From Chitinophaga pinensis (lineage in GTDB: Bacteria; Bacteroidota; Bacteroidia; Flavobacteriales; Flavobacteriaceae): 31,059 nt of DNA. The notes under the pieces were generated by a model, which did not search any database, had not been told where the DNA came from, and worked only from the letters and a program-made list of their open reading frames with translations. The stretch is from positions 1 through 31,059 of the forward strand of contig CALPNL020000004.1 of assembly GCA_943324925.2 (NCBI GenBank), given 5' to 3'. This document shows, one piece after another, positions 1-7,823 of the stretch. Position 1 is the stretch's first letter; every line of letters begins with the position of its first letter. Position numbers and translations under genes: made by a program.

Positions 1-864
1 AACAAAATTTCCGTTGGTATCTGGATTGTAGGTATAGGTTTTATTTATTCGGGCATTATTAGTGTAAAGGTGGGTATTGTAAACTCCATTATTGGAATCT
101 ACTCTTGCTATAAAATTGTTGGCGGCTCTAATGATTTTGTTTTCAAAATATAAAAATTCATTTCCTCCCCAAAATTGGGTTTCGGAATCGTACTTGTAAA
201 TTAGGTCGTTTCCAATGGTGTACATCGGTTTGATATTGGAAATTGCTTCATTAAATTTGCCATTTTGTAGTAAAAGCACTTTTACATTTTGAAGAGGACT
301 TTGAAATAGTAAATTGGGTGATTTTATTGCAAAATCGATATTTTGTTTGTAGTCAATTGTGTTCAGCGTTCTTGCACTTTTTATTTGCATCGGCACTGAA
401 ACGATATTTTCATAGAGCATAAATTTTCTAGAAAAAACGACTTCTCTATCTTCGTTTAGAATCTTTAACATGTAATTTCCGCTTACTAATAGTTGTGTAT
501 TTTTATTTGGAAATCCAATTCGGTAATGAGAATATAATTGCAATGTATTTAATGAATTGGTGTATTCTTGAATTCGTATCCCGTCAAATCCTTGTAAGTA
601 TTCATTTTTTGATAAATCAGAATGTTTCCAATCATAATTGCAATGAACAATTTCGTAATAGTAGTTGGCTTCATTTCCATACAAGTCATCAAATTGAATT
701 TCAAATGGGTCATTCAAGCTAAATAGCGGAATGCAATTTTGATTATTTTGGACGAAGGTAATTGTTTTGATGTTAAATGGAGGGTCGATTTCTTTTTCCA
801 CTTGTGCAAAGGTCACAAATGAAATTAGTATTACCGATATATTTAACCAAATGGCTTTAAACAT
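1..864 (-). CDS. T9SS plug-type protein (DUF5103 family), C-terminus beyond window
   Basis: The reading frame is open from an ATG at 864 down to base 1, giving the first 288 residues of a longer protein whose C-terminal part lies outside the window. The N-terminus MFKAIWLNISVILISFVTFA is a signal peptide, followed by beta-rich sequence with motifs such as YYYEIVHCNYDWKHSDLS, YLQGFDGIRI and YTYNPDTNGNF. I recognise these as the DUF5103 family, which includes the Flavobacterium T9SS plug that occupies the SprA translocon channel on the periplasmic side. Family membership is from memory of the conserved N-terminal block; plug function is inferred from the family. It lies 64 nt downstream of the methyltransferase gene on the same strand. 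A TATATTTA box about 20-27 nt before the ATG could be its own promoter. Confidence 0.8.
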   Translation of the reverse strand, partial: MFKAIWLNISVILISFVTFAQVEKEIDPPFNIKTITFVQNNQNCIPLFSLNDPFEIQFDDLYGNEANYYYEIVHCNYDWKHSDLSKNEYLQGFDGIRIQEYTNSLNTLQLYSHYRIGFPNKNTQLLVSGNYMLKILNEDREVVFSRKFMLYENIVSVPMQIKSARTLNTIDYKQNIDFAIKSPNLLFQSPLQNVKVLLLQNGKFNEAISNIKPMYTIGNDLIYKYDSETQFWGGNEFLYFENKIIRAANNFIARVDSNNGVYNTHLYTNNARINKTYTYNPDTNGNFV

Positions 865-928
865 AATTGTAATTTTACTTTTGTAAATATATGAAAATTA
901 CCTTTGAAAATGAAGTTAATAAATAGTG

Positions 929-1762
929 TTATTTGAAACAAACTGGAATTATTTCTCCTTTTGCTAAGCAGAATTTTTCAACCAATTCAGGAGCTATTTT
1001 ATTGGTAAAGTCTTCTTCAATTACTTTAAATCCAATGCTTCGTAATTTATCAAAATAATCACGGCCATAAATTCTAACATGATCATATTGTCCAAAAATG
1101 GCAGCCCTTTCTTTTTGATTGGTTATCGAATCGTCAGAAAAAGTAAATTCTCTAGATAAATCTTGAGGGATTTGAAAGATTCCCATACCGCCAGGTTTCA
1201 AAACTCGATATAATTCCTGCATTGCTTTCGTGTCATCGGGAATGTGTTCCAAAACATGATTGCAAAAAATAATATCATAGGAATTATCTTGAAAAGGGAG
1301 GTTACAGATATCTGCTTTTACATCGGCCAAAGGAGAGAATAAATCGGTTGTAGTGTATTCTATATTTTTCTGGTTTCTAAACAATTTGTAAAATGCTTGT
1401 TCAGGCGCAAAATGAAGTACTTTTAATATTGAACTCGTTTCAGGATCTCTTAATTTGATGCTTTTTAGTTGTTTAACAGAAGAATCTGAATCCAATTCAG
1501 ATTTAAAAAAATCAGTTTCATTAGTTAGATACAACCAAAGTAAACGATGTCTTTCAAGCGAAAGTGTGCTTGGTGAAAGTACATTATTGCGTTGGTTTCC
1601 GTATCCGTAAGGAAGAAACATTTTGAAACTTTTGCCGTCAATAGGATCGGTAAAAGTAGAGCCTCTTAACACGAAGGCTAAAATAGGGCGTGCAATATAA
1701 CTCAACCGGATGAGGATTGGTCTGGGGATCGTATTGAGTATTAATTTAAAGAGTTTTTTCAT
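929..1762 (-). CDS. class I SAM-dependent methyltransferase (Methyltransf_11-like)
   Basis: A 277-residue protein with a Rossmann methyltransferase core at about residues 113-200. The SAM-binding region reads VLHFAPEQ (115-122) where most relatives have a glycine-rich VLDxGCG motif; it is followed by the acidic TTTDLF (strand 2 end), DICNLPF, the CNHVLEHIPDD block (167-177) and YRVLKPGG (185-192). The HFAPE variant is, as far as I recall, typical of a subgroup common in flavobacteria, so it need not mean lost activity. The N-terminal 80 residues are basic and hydrophobic and do not match a signal peptide well. The start lies 3 nt after the map stop, so it is probably translated from the map mRNA. 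The substrate cannot be told from sequence; the family methylates small molecules, sugars or lipids. Confidence 0.82.
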   Translation of the reverse strand: MKKLFKLILNTIPRPILIRLSYIARPILAFVLRGSTFTDPIDGKSFKMFLPYGYGNQRNNVLSPSTLSLERHRLLWLYLTNETDFFKSELDSDSSVKQLKSIKLRDPETSSILKVLHFAPEQAFYKLFRNQKNIEYTTTDLFSPLADVKADICNLPFQDNSYDIIFCNHVLEHIPDDTKAMQELYRVLKPGGMGIFQIPQDLSREFTFSDDSITNQKERAAIFGQYDHVRIYGRDYFDKLRSIGFKVIEEDFTNKIAPELVEKFCLAKGEIIPVCFK

Positions 1763-1765
1763 TAT

Positions 1766-2584
1766 TTAAAGTACCAATGGCGTTCTTCTAAATTCATCCT
1801 CTTCATTACTCACAATTCCTAAAGCCTCATAAACATAAGCAAACGTAGAAAGCAATTCGGGTTTTCCATCAATAATTGCAACATCATGTTCAAAGTGCGC
1901 ACTCGGTTTTCCATCAGCAGTTAATATGGTCCAACCGTCTTTCAATTGCTTAATGTTTTTAGTCCCCATGTTGATCATAGGCTCTATAGCAACCACCATT
2001 CCTTCAACAAATAATTTCCCACGCCCTTTTTTACCATAATTAGGCATTTCAGGATCTTCATGCATTTTTTGCCCTAAACCGTGTCCCACTAATTCTCTAA
2101 CCACCCCGTAACCGTGAGCTTCAGTATATTTTTGAATTGCATTTCCAACGTCTTCAACACGATTACCAGCCTTAAATTCGCGGATACCAACATATAAAGA
2201 TTCTTTTGTTACCTGTAATAACTTTTTGGTTTCGGGTGCTACCTCACCAATTTCAAATGAGTAGGCATGATCACCGTGAAATCCGTTTTTAAATGCGCCA
2301 CAATCTACTGAAATAACATCCCCACTTTCAAGCGGTATGGCATTTGGAATTCCGTGTACTACTTGAGCGTTTGGACTCATGCAAAGTGAATTTGGGAAGC
2401 CATATAATCCTAAAAAACTAGGAACGGCACCGTGATCACGAATAAACTCTTCAGCTAATTTATCTAGGTATAATGTAGTCACTCCAGGTTTTATTTCCCG
2501 AGCTATCATCCCTAATGTTTTGGAAACAATTAAAGCGCTTTCGCGCATTAATTCTATTTCTTCTCTTGTTTTTTGGATTATCAT
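1766..2584 (-). CDS. map: type I methionine aminopeptidase
   Basis: This enzyme removes the initiator methionine from nascent cytosolic proteins. At 272 residues it is the usual length for bacterial type I enzymes. All five metal ligands are visible: D94 (VDCG), D105 (HGDHAY), H168 (VGHGLGQKMHEDP), E201 (AIEPM) and E232 (HFEHDVA), and the substrate-binding His is H78 (VVHGIPN). No N-terminal extension is present. It follows the tolC-like gene by 41 nt and has its own TACTTTTG -7 box in that gap, so it can probably be transcribed independently of the export operon. The downstream methyltransferase starts 3 nt after it, which suggests a two-gene unit. Confidence 0.97.
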   Translation of the reverse strand: MIIQKTREEIELMRESALIVSKTLGMIAREIKPGVTTLYLDKLAEEFIRDHGAVPSFLGLYGFPNSLCMSPNAQVVHGIPNAIPLESGDVISVDCGAFKNGFHGDHAYSFEIGEVAPETKKLLQVTKESLYVGIREFKAGNRVEDVGNAIQKYTEAHGYGVVRELVGHGLGQKMHEDPEMPNYGKKGRGKLFVEGMVVAIEPMINMGTKNIKQLKDGWTILTADGKPSAHFEHDVAIIDGKPELLSTFAYVYEALGIVSNEEDEFRRTPLVL

Positions 2585-2602
2585 TTTTTACCGAATAGAT
2601 TA

Positions 2603-2610
2603 CAAAAGTA
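2603..2610 (-). promoter_or_regulatory. putative -7 box for map
   Basis: On the minus strand the sequence reads TACTTTTG, matching the Bacteroidota TAnnTTTG -7 consensus, 18 nt before the map ATG. No convincing -33 TTG is present, so this is a moderate call. It would separate map from the upstream efflux operon. Confidence 0.45.
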
Positions 2611-2625
2611 CAATTTTATAATTAT

Positions 2626-4014
2626 TTAATCGGGATTGGCCATAATTTTAAAAAGTTCAGAATTTGAAACAAAATATCTGTTTTCTAATGCTATTTGTGA
2701 TAATTTGGCTGTTACCAAATTATTTTCTCTCGAATTAATTAAAAAGAGAGAACTCTCACCAAAAAGAAATAGTTTTTCTTCTGATTTTAGCATTTTGTCA
2801 TTGTCTTCAGATAAAGATTTTGCAAATTCAATTTGCTTTAAATAGGAAGTAAGTTCTATTTTTTGAGCATTTATTTTATTTTGTAATTGCAATCGTTCAA
2901 ATTCCAATAAGAATTCTGTTTCTTGAACTTTGAATTTTGCAAGTTTTAAATTTCCACGTTCTTTTCTTAAAAATAAAGGAAAGTAAAAATTCATACCAAT
3001 CTTATAATCTTTAAATTGATAGCTGTCAAAATAGCTTGGTTCCGACAAATAAGAATAACCCAAATCAATTTTTGGTAATAACATATTCGCTTTTAATTTT
3101 CTTTCTACGTTTAAGATTTCAATTTTATTTTGAAGGGCGTTTATTTTCGGATGTGTATTTAATGAAAATTGATTGTTCATTAAATCGTTCGTTTTTAATG
3201 TTTCTTGTATCGATAGTTCTAAATTTATTTCCGGAATTAATTCTTCAGCTAATTCTAAAGGAATGTTATTTTCCAACCACAAATAATTAGACAATTCTAA
3301 TTTTGCTTTTGATAATTTCAATCTAGAGTCTTCGGCGCTTAGTATTCTATTTTTTACAATAATGCCAGCTTCAATACTATCAATTGCTGCCTTGTCCCCT
3401 TGTTTAATTAATGATTGAACTCCTTTAAATCGAATTTGAGCGTTTTTGGTATATTCTTCGTATAATTGATATTCACAATATGTTTTTTTCCAATTAAAAT
3501 AAGCAATTGATGCTTCATATAGTATTTCAATAGCTTCAATTTTTCGTTCAGCTTGACTCAATTGCAATTGAATTTTTGCTTTTCTAAGGTTGGCCATCCT
3601 TTCATTGATAAATAATCCTTGCCCTAGGGGAATTGATATTCCTAAAGAGGTCAAGCCTTGATTTGGTAGAGTGTTATCTGGATTTAAATAAATTCCTTCA
3701 CTATTATCAAATCCTGCTTTTATATCAATTCCATACCAAGTTGGGATTTTAAAACTGCTATTTAATATGGAATAATATTCGTTGTTTTTAAATTGTTTTT
3801 TTGAAAAATCGACTTCAATATTTGGATCAAATCCACCTCTAGCAATCATCAGATTAGCTTGCGCTTTACTGATTTCCAAATTGGCGTTTTTAACCAATGG
3901 GTGGTATTTTTTTACATATCCAATAAATTCATTATAAGTAAATTCATTAGACACTAAATTTTGCCCATTCAAATTAACCCCAACAAAAAGGAATAGAAAA
4001 AGTAGTTTCTTCAT
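2626..4014 (-). CDS. TolC-family outer membrane efflux protein
   Basis: A 462-residue protein with a signal peptide (MKKLLFLFLFVGVNLNG) and the long alpha-helical, heptad-rich pattern of TolC/OEP proteins: two related halves, each with helices and a short beta segment (for example SLGISIPLGQGLF in the first half and KIGMNFYFPLFLRKERG in the second). It should form the trimeric outer membrane exit duct of the export machine encoded just upstream. Its ATG overlaps the last base of the HlyD-family gene, indicating translational coupling. The family is clear from pattern and context; the transported substrate is unknown. Confidence 0.85.
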   Translation of the reverse strand: MKKLLFLFLFVGVNLNGQNLVSNEFTYNEFIGYVKKYHPLVKNANLEISKAQANLMIARGGFDPNIEVDFSKKQFKNNEYYSILNSSFKIPTWYGIDIKAGFDNSEGIYLNPDNTLPNQGLTSLGISIPLGQGLFINERMANLRKAKIQLQLSQAERKIEAIEILYEASIAYFNWKKTYCEYQLYEEYTKNAQIRFKGVQSLIKQGDKAAIDSIEAGIIVKNRILSAEDSRLKLSKAKLELSNYLWLENNIPLELAEELIPEINLELSIQETLKTNDLMNNQFSLNTHPKINALQNKIEILNVERKLKANMLLPKIDLGYSYLSEPSYFDSYQFKDYKIGMNFYFPLFLRKERGNLKLAKFKVQETEFLLEFERLQLQNKINAQKIELTSYLKQIEFAKSLSEDNDKMLKSEEKLFLFGESSLFLINSRENNLVTAKLSQIALENRYFVSNSELFKIMANPD

Positions 4015-5360
4015 TATTTTTTTTCTTTTGAATTTACAGATATTGGCTTATAATAGTTTGGTGGAAATCCATTAAGTGTTCTCCATAGTTCAAACCATAC
4101 GGGTACATTATTTAAAAGTGCAATCGTTTTTGCACCAGCTCCAATGCTAAGTTGTTTCGGCCATTTTATATCATTTTCATCAGGGGCAATTAACACTCTG
4201 TATTTTCCGTTGTCACTAATAAAATTTTCTATAGCAACAATTTTGCCTCCAAAGGTTCCGTATGAAATATCAGGCCACCCTGAAAAAACAATTGTTGGCC
4301 ATCCATCAAACCATACACGAACTTTTTCCCCTTTTGATATCAAGGGTAAATCAATCGGATTTACATAGGTTTCTACTGCAATTTCAAAGCTGGCAGGCAT
4401 AATTGTAGCAATGGGAGTTCCTTCTTTTATTGTTTCTCCAATCCCCGATTGCAATGCTCTATTGATGTAACCACTTTGAGACGCCTTAATATAATACATG
4501 CCATTTCTGATACTGTAATTGATATATTGATTTTCCAATTTATTTACTTGTGCTTGGGTGTCGTATTGATTACTCATAGCTGTAAATTGGTCGCTTTGTG
4601 CTTTGGATTCTTTTTCAGAGTATTCTGCATCAATACGATTTGTTTCTACTTTAGCATTGATAAGCTCATTTTTACTAGATAATAATTTATTTTCCTGAGT
4701 AATTATTTTGGCTTCTGCTTCTTGTAATTTCATTCTTTTTTCTTCAACATCGGTAAGAGGTTTCAATCCTTCCTTATTAAGTTGAATGGCTCGATTAAAT
4801 TGAGTTGTAGCAATTTTTAATTGTGTTTTTACAGCTGCTAAATCCATACTGTCACTTTTTATTTTAAAAATCGCCTGTTTGATTTTATTTCTGGCTTGTT
4901 CTTTTTTCAACTTTTTTTCGTTTGAAATTGCTTTTATTTGTTCCGAAAGTGAAAGCACTTTTGAGCCATAAGATTGAAAAGATTGTTTTTTGGCCTCTAC
5001 TTGTTTTTTTGTATTTTGAACTAGATTCGGATCCATATAATCTTCTTTTACTTCTGAAATAAAAAGAATGGTATCTCCTTTGTTTACAAAATCACCTTCT
5101 TTGACATACCATTTTTCTAATCTACCCGAAATAACACTTTGAATAGTTTGTGGTCTTTGCCCAGGTTTTAAAGTAGTTACATTTCCAGTCCCAGAAATAT
5201 TCTGGGTCCAAGGAAGGAAAAGTGCAATTAATACCAATATAGAAACACCGCCAATTATTCTATTTAATATTTTATAGTGAGGTCTATTAATTAGATTTTT
5301 AACAGTTGGGTATTTTTCTAAATTGGGTAATTTTGAATTGTTGTCGGATATATTTAGCAT
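4014..5360 (-). CDS. HlyD-family periplasmic adaptor (membrane fusion protein)
   Basis: A 448-residue protein. A cytoplasmic N-terminus of about 33 residues leads into one membrane helix (about 34-51, IIGGVSILVLIALFLPW), then a lipoyl-like half-motif (SGRLEKWYVKEGDFVNKGDT, about 78-97), a long coiled coil rich in K, E and Q (about 115-285), and the returning lipoyl half and beta-barrel (ASQSGYINRALQSGIGETIKEG onward). This order is diagnostic of HlyD-type adaptors that bridge an inner membrane ABC protein and a TolC duct. It overlaps the upstream ABC gene by 7 nt and the downstream tolC-like gene by 1 nt, so the three are surely one operon. The substrate is unknown. Confidence 0.9.
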   Translation of the reverse strand: MLNISDNNSKLPNLEKYPTVKNLINRPHYKILNRIIGGVSILVLIALFLPWTQNISGTGNVTTLKPGQRPQTIQSVISGRLEKWYVKEGDFVNKGDTILFISEVKEDYMDPNLVQNTKKQVEAKKQSFQSYGSKVLSLSEQIKAISNEKKLKKEQARNKIKQAIFKIKSDSMDLAAVKTQLKIATTQFNRAIQLNKEGLKPLTDVEEKRMKLQEAEAKIITQENKLLSSKNELINAKVETNRIDAEYSEKESKAQSDQFTAMSNQYDTQAQVNKLENQYINYSIRNGMYYIKASQSGYINRALQSGIGETIKEGTPIATIMPASFEIAVETYVNPIDLPLISKGEKVRVWFDGWPTIVFSGWPDISYGTFGGKIVAIENFISDNGKYRVLIAPDENDIKWPKQLSIGAGAKTIALLNNVPVWFELWRTLNGFPPNYYKPISVNSKEKK

Positions 5361-7024
5361 GGTGACTGTGTATTTGTATCAATTAGAATGTTTCCTTTTT
5401 GCATGGTTATTTTACGGTCGCATTTTAAATTCCAATAGGAATTTTTAGACGAAACAACAATGCTCCATTTATTTTCACTAGAGGTTAAAAAATCGATAAT
5501 TTCATTTGCCTCCGTTTCGTCCATTGTACTAGTTGGATCTTCATAGAATAGCATTTTAGGTTTTCGAATAATACTTCTAGCCAATAGAATTTTCTGCGCA
5601 TTAGAGGAGGATAATTGTTTGCTTTCAGGAAAAATAGGTGTATCTAATCCTTTAGGCAATGATTTTATAAATGAGGTTAATTGGACACTTTCTATTGCCC
5701 ACTTAAGATCTTCATAGCTAATGTTTGGATTGTTAAAAGTAATATTTTCTTTAAGAGTTCCTTCAAATGTTGATTCTCCATGTAAAACACAGGCAATTTG
5801 AGATCTAAATTGATACGTGTCTAATTTTCTAAAAGTGTCGTCATTAATATAAAGTGAACCAGTTTTTGGCTCTAAAACTCCAGATAATATTTTAATTAAA
5901 GTTGATTTTCCAGATCCATTTGAGCCATTTAAAATAATTTTTTCCCCTTGTTTTATTTTTAAAGAAATATCATTTATTATTTTTTTATTGGAATCTGGGA
6001 ATTTGAAACCAATGTTTTCGGCTTCTAAATTTAAACTAGTATAACATACCCCATTCTCGTTATTTATTTCTTCTTCTAATTCCAAATCTGTTATTTCTCC
6101 AATTTTTTCAATAGAAGTTAATACATCATAAAAGGTCTCTAAACCTAATATTATTTTTTCTACAGAATTAATAACCAGTAAAATGATAATTTCCGAGGCT
6201 ACAAATTGTCCGATGTTCATCTTTTGCGAAAGCACCAAAAACCCTCCAATTAATAATAAACCGGCTGTAATAATAATTTTAAAAACAATTAATTGGCTAA
6301 ACTGCTTTTTAATAATATTGAAATGATTTTCTCTGTATTTCAAATAATCAGTCACTAAGAAATTGTTTTTTTGAAGTGCAAAATCATAGTTAATTTCGTT
6401 TTTAAAACTATAATTATTTCGAGCCATTTCATGCAACCAGTTGGCTACTTTATATTTAAATTTTGATTCTTTCATGCTTGTTTCAAGTCCCGCTGAGTAG
6501 GAAAATCTAAAAACAAAATAAAGAAGTAAAAAAAGCAGTAAACCAAAAATTATAAAAAAGGGATGGTACAATGATAAAAGAATTAAACCAAATGATATTT
6601 GAAGCAATGCGGCAGAAAAATCAAGAAGTAATTTAGAGGTTCCTTTTTGAATGGAAAGTGTATCAAAGAAGCGAGTGGCCAATTCAGGAGGGTAACTATT
6701 GTACAATTGCCCTTGTTTAATTTTAGGTAATCTAGCGGCAAATTCAAATGAGGAACGAACAAATATTTTTTGTTGTAGATTCTCTGAAATTCGAAGCTGC
6801 ATTAAAGACAAAATGCCAACTAAAGCTACCCCAATAACAACTAATACAATTAACACAATCCAAGAAGCACTTACCCGACCTGATTGTATAAAATTGATTA
6901 TCGCTTGGATTCCTAATGGTAATGACAAACTTATTAATCCAGAAAACATCGCATAAAAAAACAGTTGATAAACATCTTTTTTATCTAATTTGAGAAGATT
7001 TAAGAATCTTTTTAAAGGCTTCAT
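5354..7024 (-). CDS. ABC half-transporter (membrane plus ATP-binding domain) with degenerate ATPase motifs
   Basis: A 556-residue fusion of a membrane domain (about five to six hydrophobic segments, roughly 21-45, 52-75, 131-150, 155-173, 246-290) and an ATP-binding domain (about 330-550), with no C39 peptidase domain in front. Walker A is intact (GSNGSGKST, 367-375). The other motifs diverge: the Q-loop glutamine is H415 (VLHGES), the signature is LSSSN (471-475) instead of LSGGQ, Walker B ends in E495-D496 (MLFYED) where D-E is expected, and the switch histidine position is S526 (VVSSKN). The D-loop STMD is near normal. Adjacent HlyD and TolC genes point to a type I-like exporter of the HlyB/PrtD class. 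ATP turnover may be weak, or it may depend on an unseen partner. It starts 8 nt after tetR. Confidence 0.9.
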   Translation of the reverse strand: MKPLKRFLNLLKLDKKDVYQLFFYAMFSGLISLSLPLGIQAIINFIQSGRVSASWIVLIVLVVIGVALVGILSLMQLRISENLQQKIFVRSSFEFAARLPKIKQGQLYNSYPPELATRFFDTLSIQKGTSKLLLDFSAALLQISFGLILLSLYHPFFIIFGLLLFLLLYFVFRFSYSAGLETSMKESKFKYKVANWLHEMARNNYSFKNEINYDFALQKNNFLVTDYLKYRENHFNIIKKQFSQLIVFKIIITAGLLLIGGFLVLSQKMNIGQFVASEIIILLVINSVEKIILGLETFYDVLTSIEKIGEITDLELEEEINNENGVCYTSLNLEAENIGFKFPDSNKKIINDISLKIKQGEKIILNGSNGSGKSTLIKILSGVLEPKTGSLYINDDTFRKLDTYQFRSQIACVLHGESTFEGTLKENITFNNPNISYEDLKWAIESVQLTSFIKSLPKGLDTPIFPESKQLSSSNAQKILLARSIIRKPKMLFYEDPTSTMDETEANEIIDFLTSSENKWSIVVSSKNSYWNLKCDRKITMQKGNILIDTNTQSPC

Positions 7025-7032
7025 ATAATTTA

Positions 7033-7704
7033 TTATTTTAAAGTGTTTTCAATCAAGTTTAGGTAAAAATCAGTAGGTGAAATCATGTCGTCACAATCGG
7101 TAATGGTTTTCAGATGGTCCTTAAGAAAATACTGATGTAAACTACCTTCAACAATAGATGAAACGAGTGATTTAGCATATTGATATTCTGGATTAACGTC
7201 ATTAACAATTAGTATTAACCTCGAAATAACTCTCTTGTAAATCAAGAAAAAGCCTTCTTTGTTTTCGGCATCTATTTCTTTAGTGTGTAACGTTTTTGTA
7301 AATTCGGCAATGATTATTTTGTTTAGTAATGACTCGTTTATATATGTGGTACTTGCATCATCATTCACTTTTTCAGTCACGATCGTTATAGCCTTTTTTA
7401 GTTTTTCACTAGCGTCAGAAATATTGGCAGTTGCAAATACTAGTTTGTATTCCATCCAACTCCAGTACCAAGATGATAAATAAACCAAAAGTTTATGTTT
7501 GTTTTCAAAATATCGGTAAATAGAACTTTCGTTGGAGCCAATTTTCTCACCCAATTTTTTAAATGTGAAATTATCAAATCCAATTTCATCAATTAGTATA
7601 ATACTTTGTTCCAATATCTTCTTTCCTAAATCGGATGTTTCAGGGTCTTTTACGTATATCTTATCGTTAATCTGAATTTTAAAATTTGCTAATACCGTGT
7701 TCAT
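7033..7704 (-). CDS. TetR/AcrR-family transcriptional regulator
   Basis: A 223-residue regulator. The helix-turn-helix lies at about residues 27-73: an alpha1 segment (GKKILEQSIILIDEIGFDNF), then TFKKLGEKIGSNESSIYRYF and the following ENKHKLL, all classic TetR signature sequence. About 25 extra residues precede the DNA-binding domain. The C-terminal helical domain is not recognisable to a ligand class. It is the first gene of the operon with the ABC, HlyD and TolC genes (8 nt gap), and overlapping palindromes lie in its own promoter, so self-repression and control of the export genes are likely. No alternative start fits better; the ATG is 18 nt below a -7 box. Confidence 0.92.
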   Translation of the reverse strand: MNTVLANFKIQINDKIYVKDPETSDLGKKILEQSIILIDEIGFDNFTFKKLGEKIGSNESSIYRYFENKHKLLVYLSSWYWSWMEYKLVFATANISDASEKLKKAITIVTEKVNDDASTTYINESLLNKIIIAEFTKTLHTKEIDAENKEGFFLIYKRVISRLILIVNDVNPEYQYAKSLVSSIVEGSLHQYFLKDHLKTITDCDDMISPTDFYLNLIENTLK

Positions 7705-7722
7705 AATTAATATTATTTAATG

Positions 7723-7750
7723 CAAAGATAATAGTAATACTATTAGTATT
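7723..7750 (-). promoter_or_regulatory. tetR operon promoter with overlapping palindromic operator
   Basis: Minus-strand -7 box TATCTTTG (7730-7723) lies 18 nt before the tetR ATG. Directly upstream are two overlapping perfect 15-bp dyads: AATAGTA-A-TACTATT (7730-7744) and AATACTA-T-TAGTATT (7736-7750). Their position between the -7 and -33 regions is where a TetR repressor would block RNA polymerase. The dyads and box are visible; repression by the adjacent TetR is inferred. Confidence 0.65.
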
Positions 7751-7771
7751 GAAATTTTAACTTTTATTTAT

Positions 7772-7801
7772 AAAAAAAAGGCTTCACCATCGTGAAGCCC
7801 T
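7772..7801 (-). terminator. rho-independent terminator of gpmI
   Basis: An 8-bp perfect stem GGCTTCAC / GTGAAGCC (7780-7787 with 7792-7799) and a CATC loop are followed, on the minus strand, by eight Ts (7779-7772). It lies 22 nt past the gpmI stop and upstream of the tetR promoter, so it isolates the two units. Confidence 0.85.
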
Positions 7802-7823
7802 TAAATAACATAGAATTAAATTC

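Noticed and set aside
495..722. Plus-strand open frame of 75 codons
   Set aside because: It lies wholly inside the antisense of the plug-type gene, without signal, motif or promoter.
6699..6956. Plus-strand open frame opposite the ABC gene, and similar ones at 2636-2845, 3036-3290, 4144-4368 and 4449-4682
   Set aside because: They are antisense frames within clearly coding genes; the sequences have no recognisable features.
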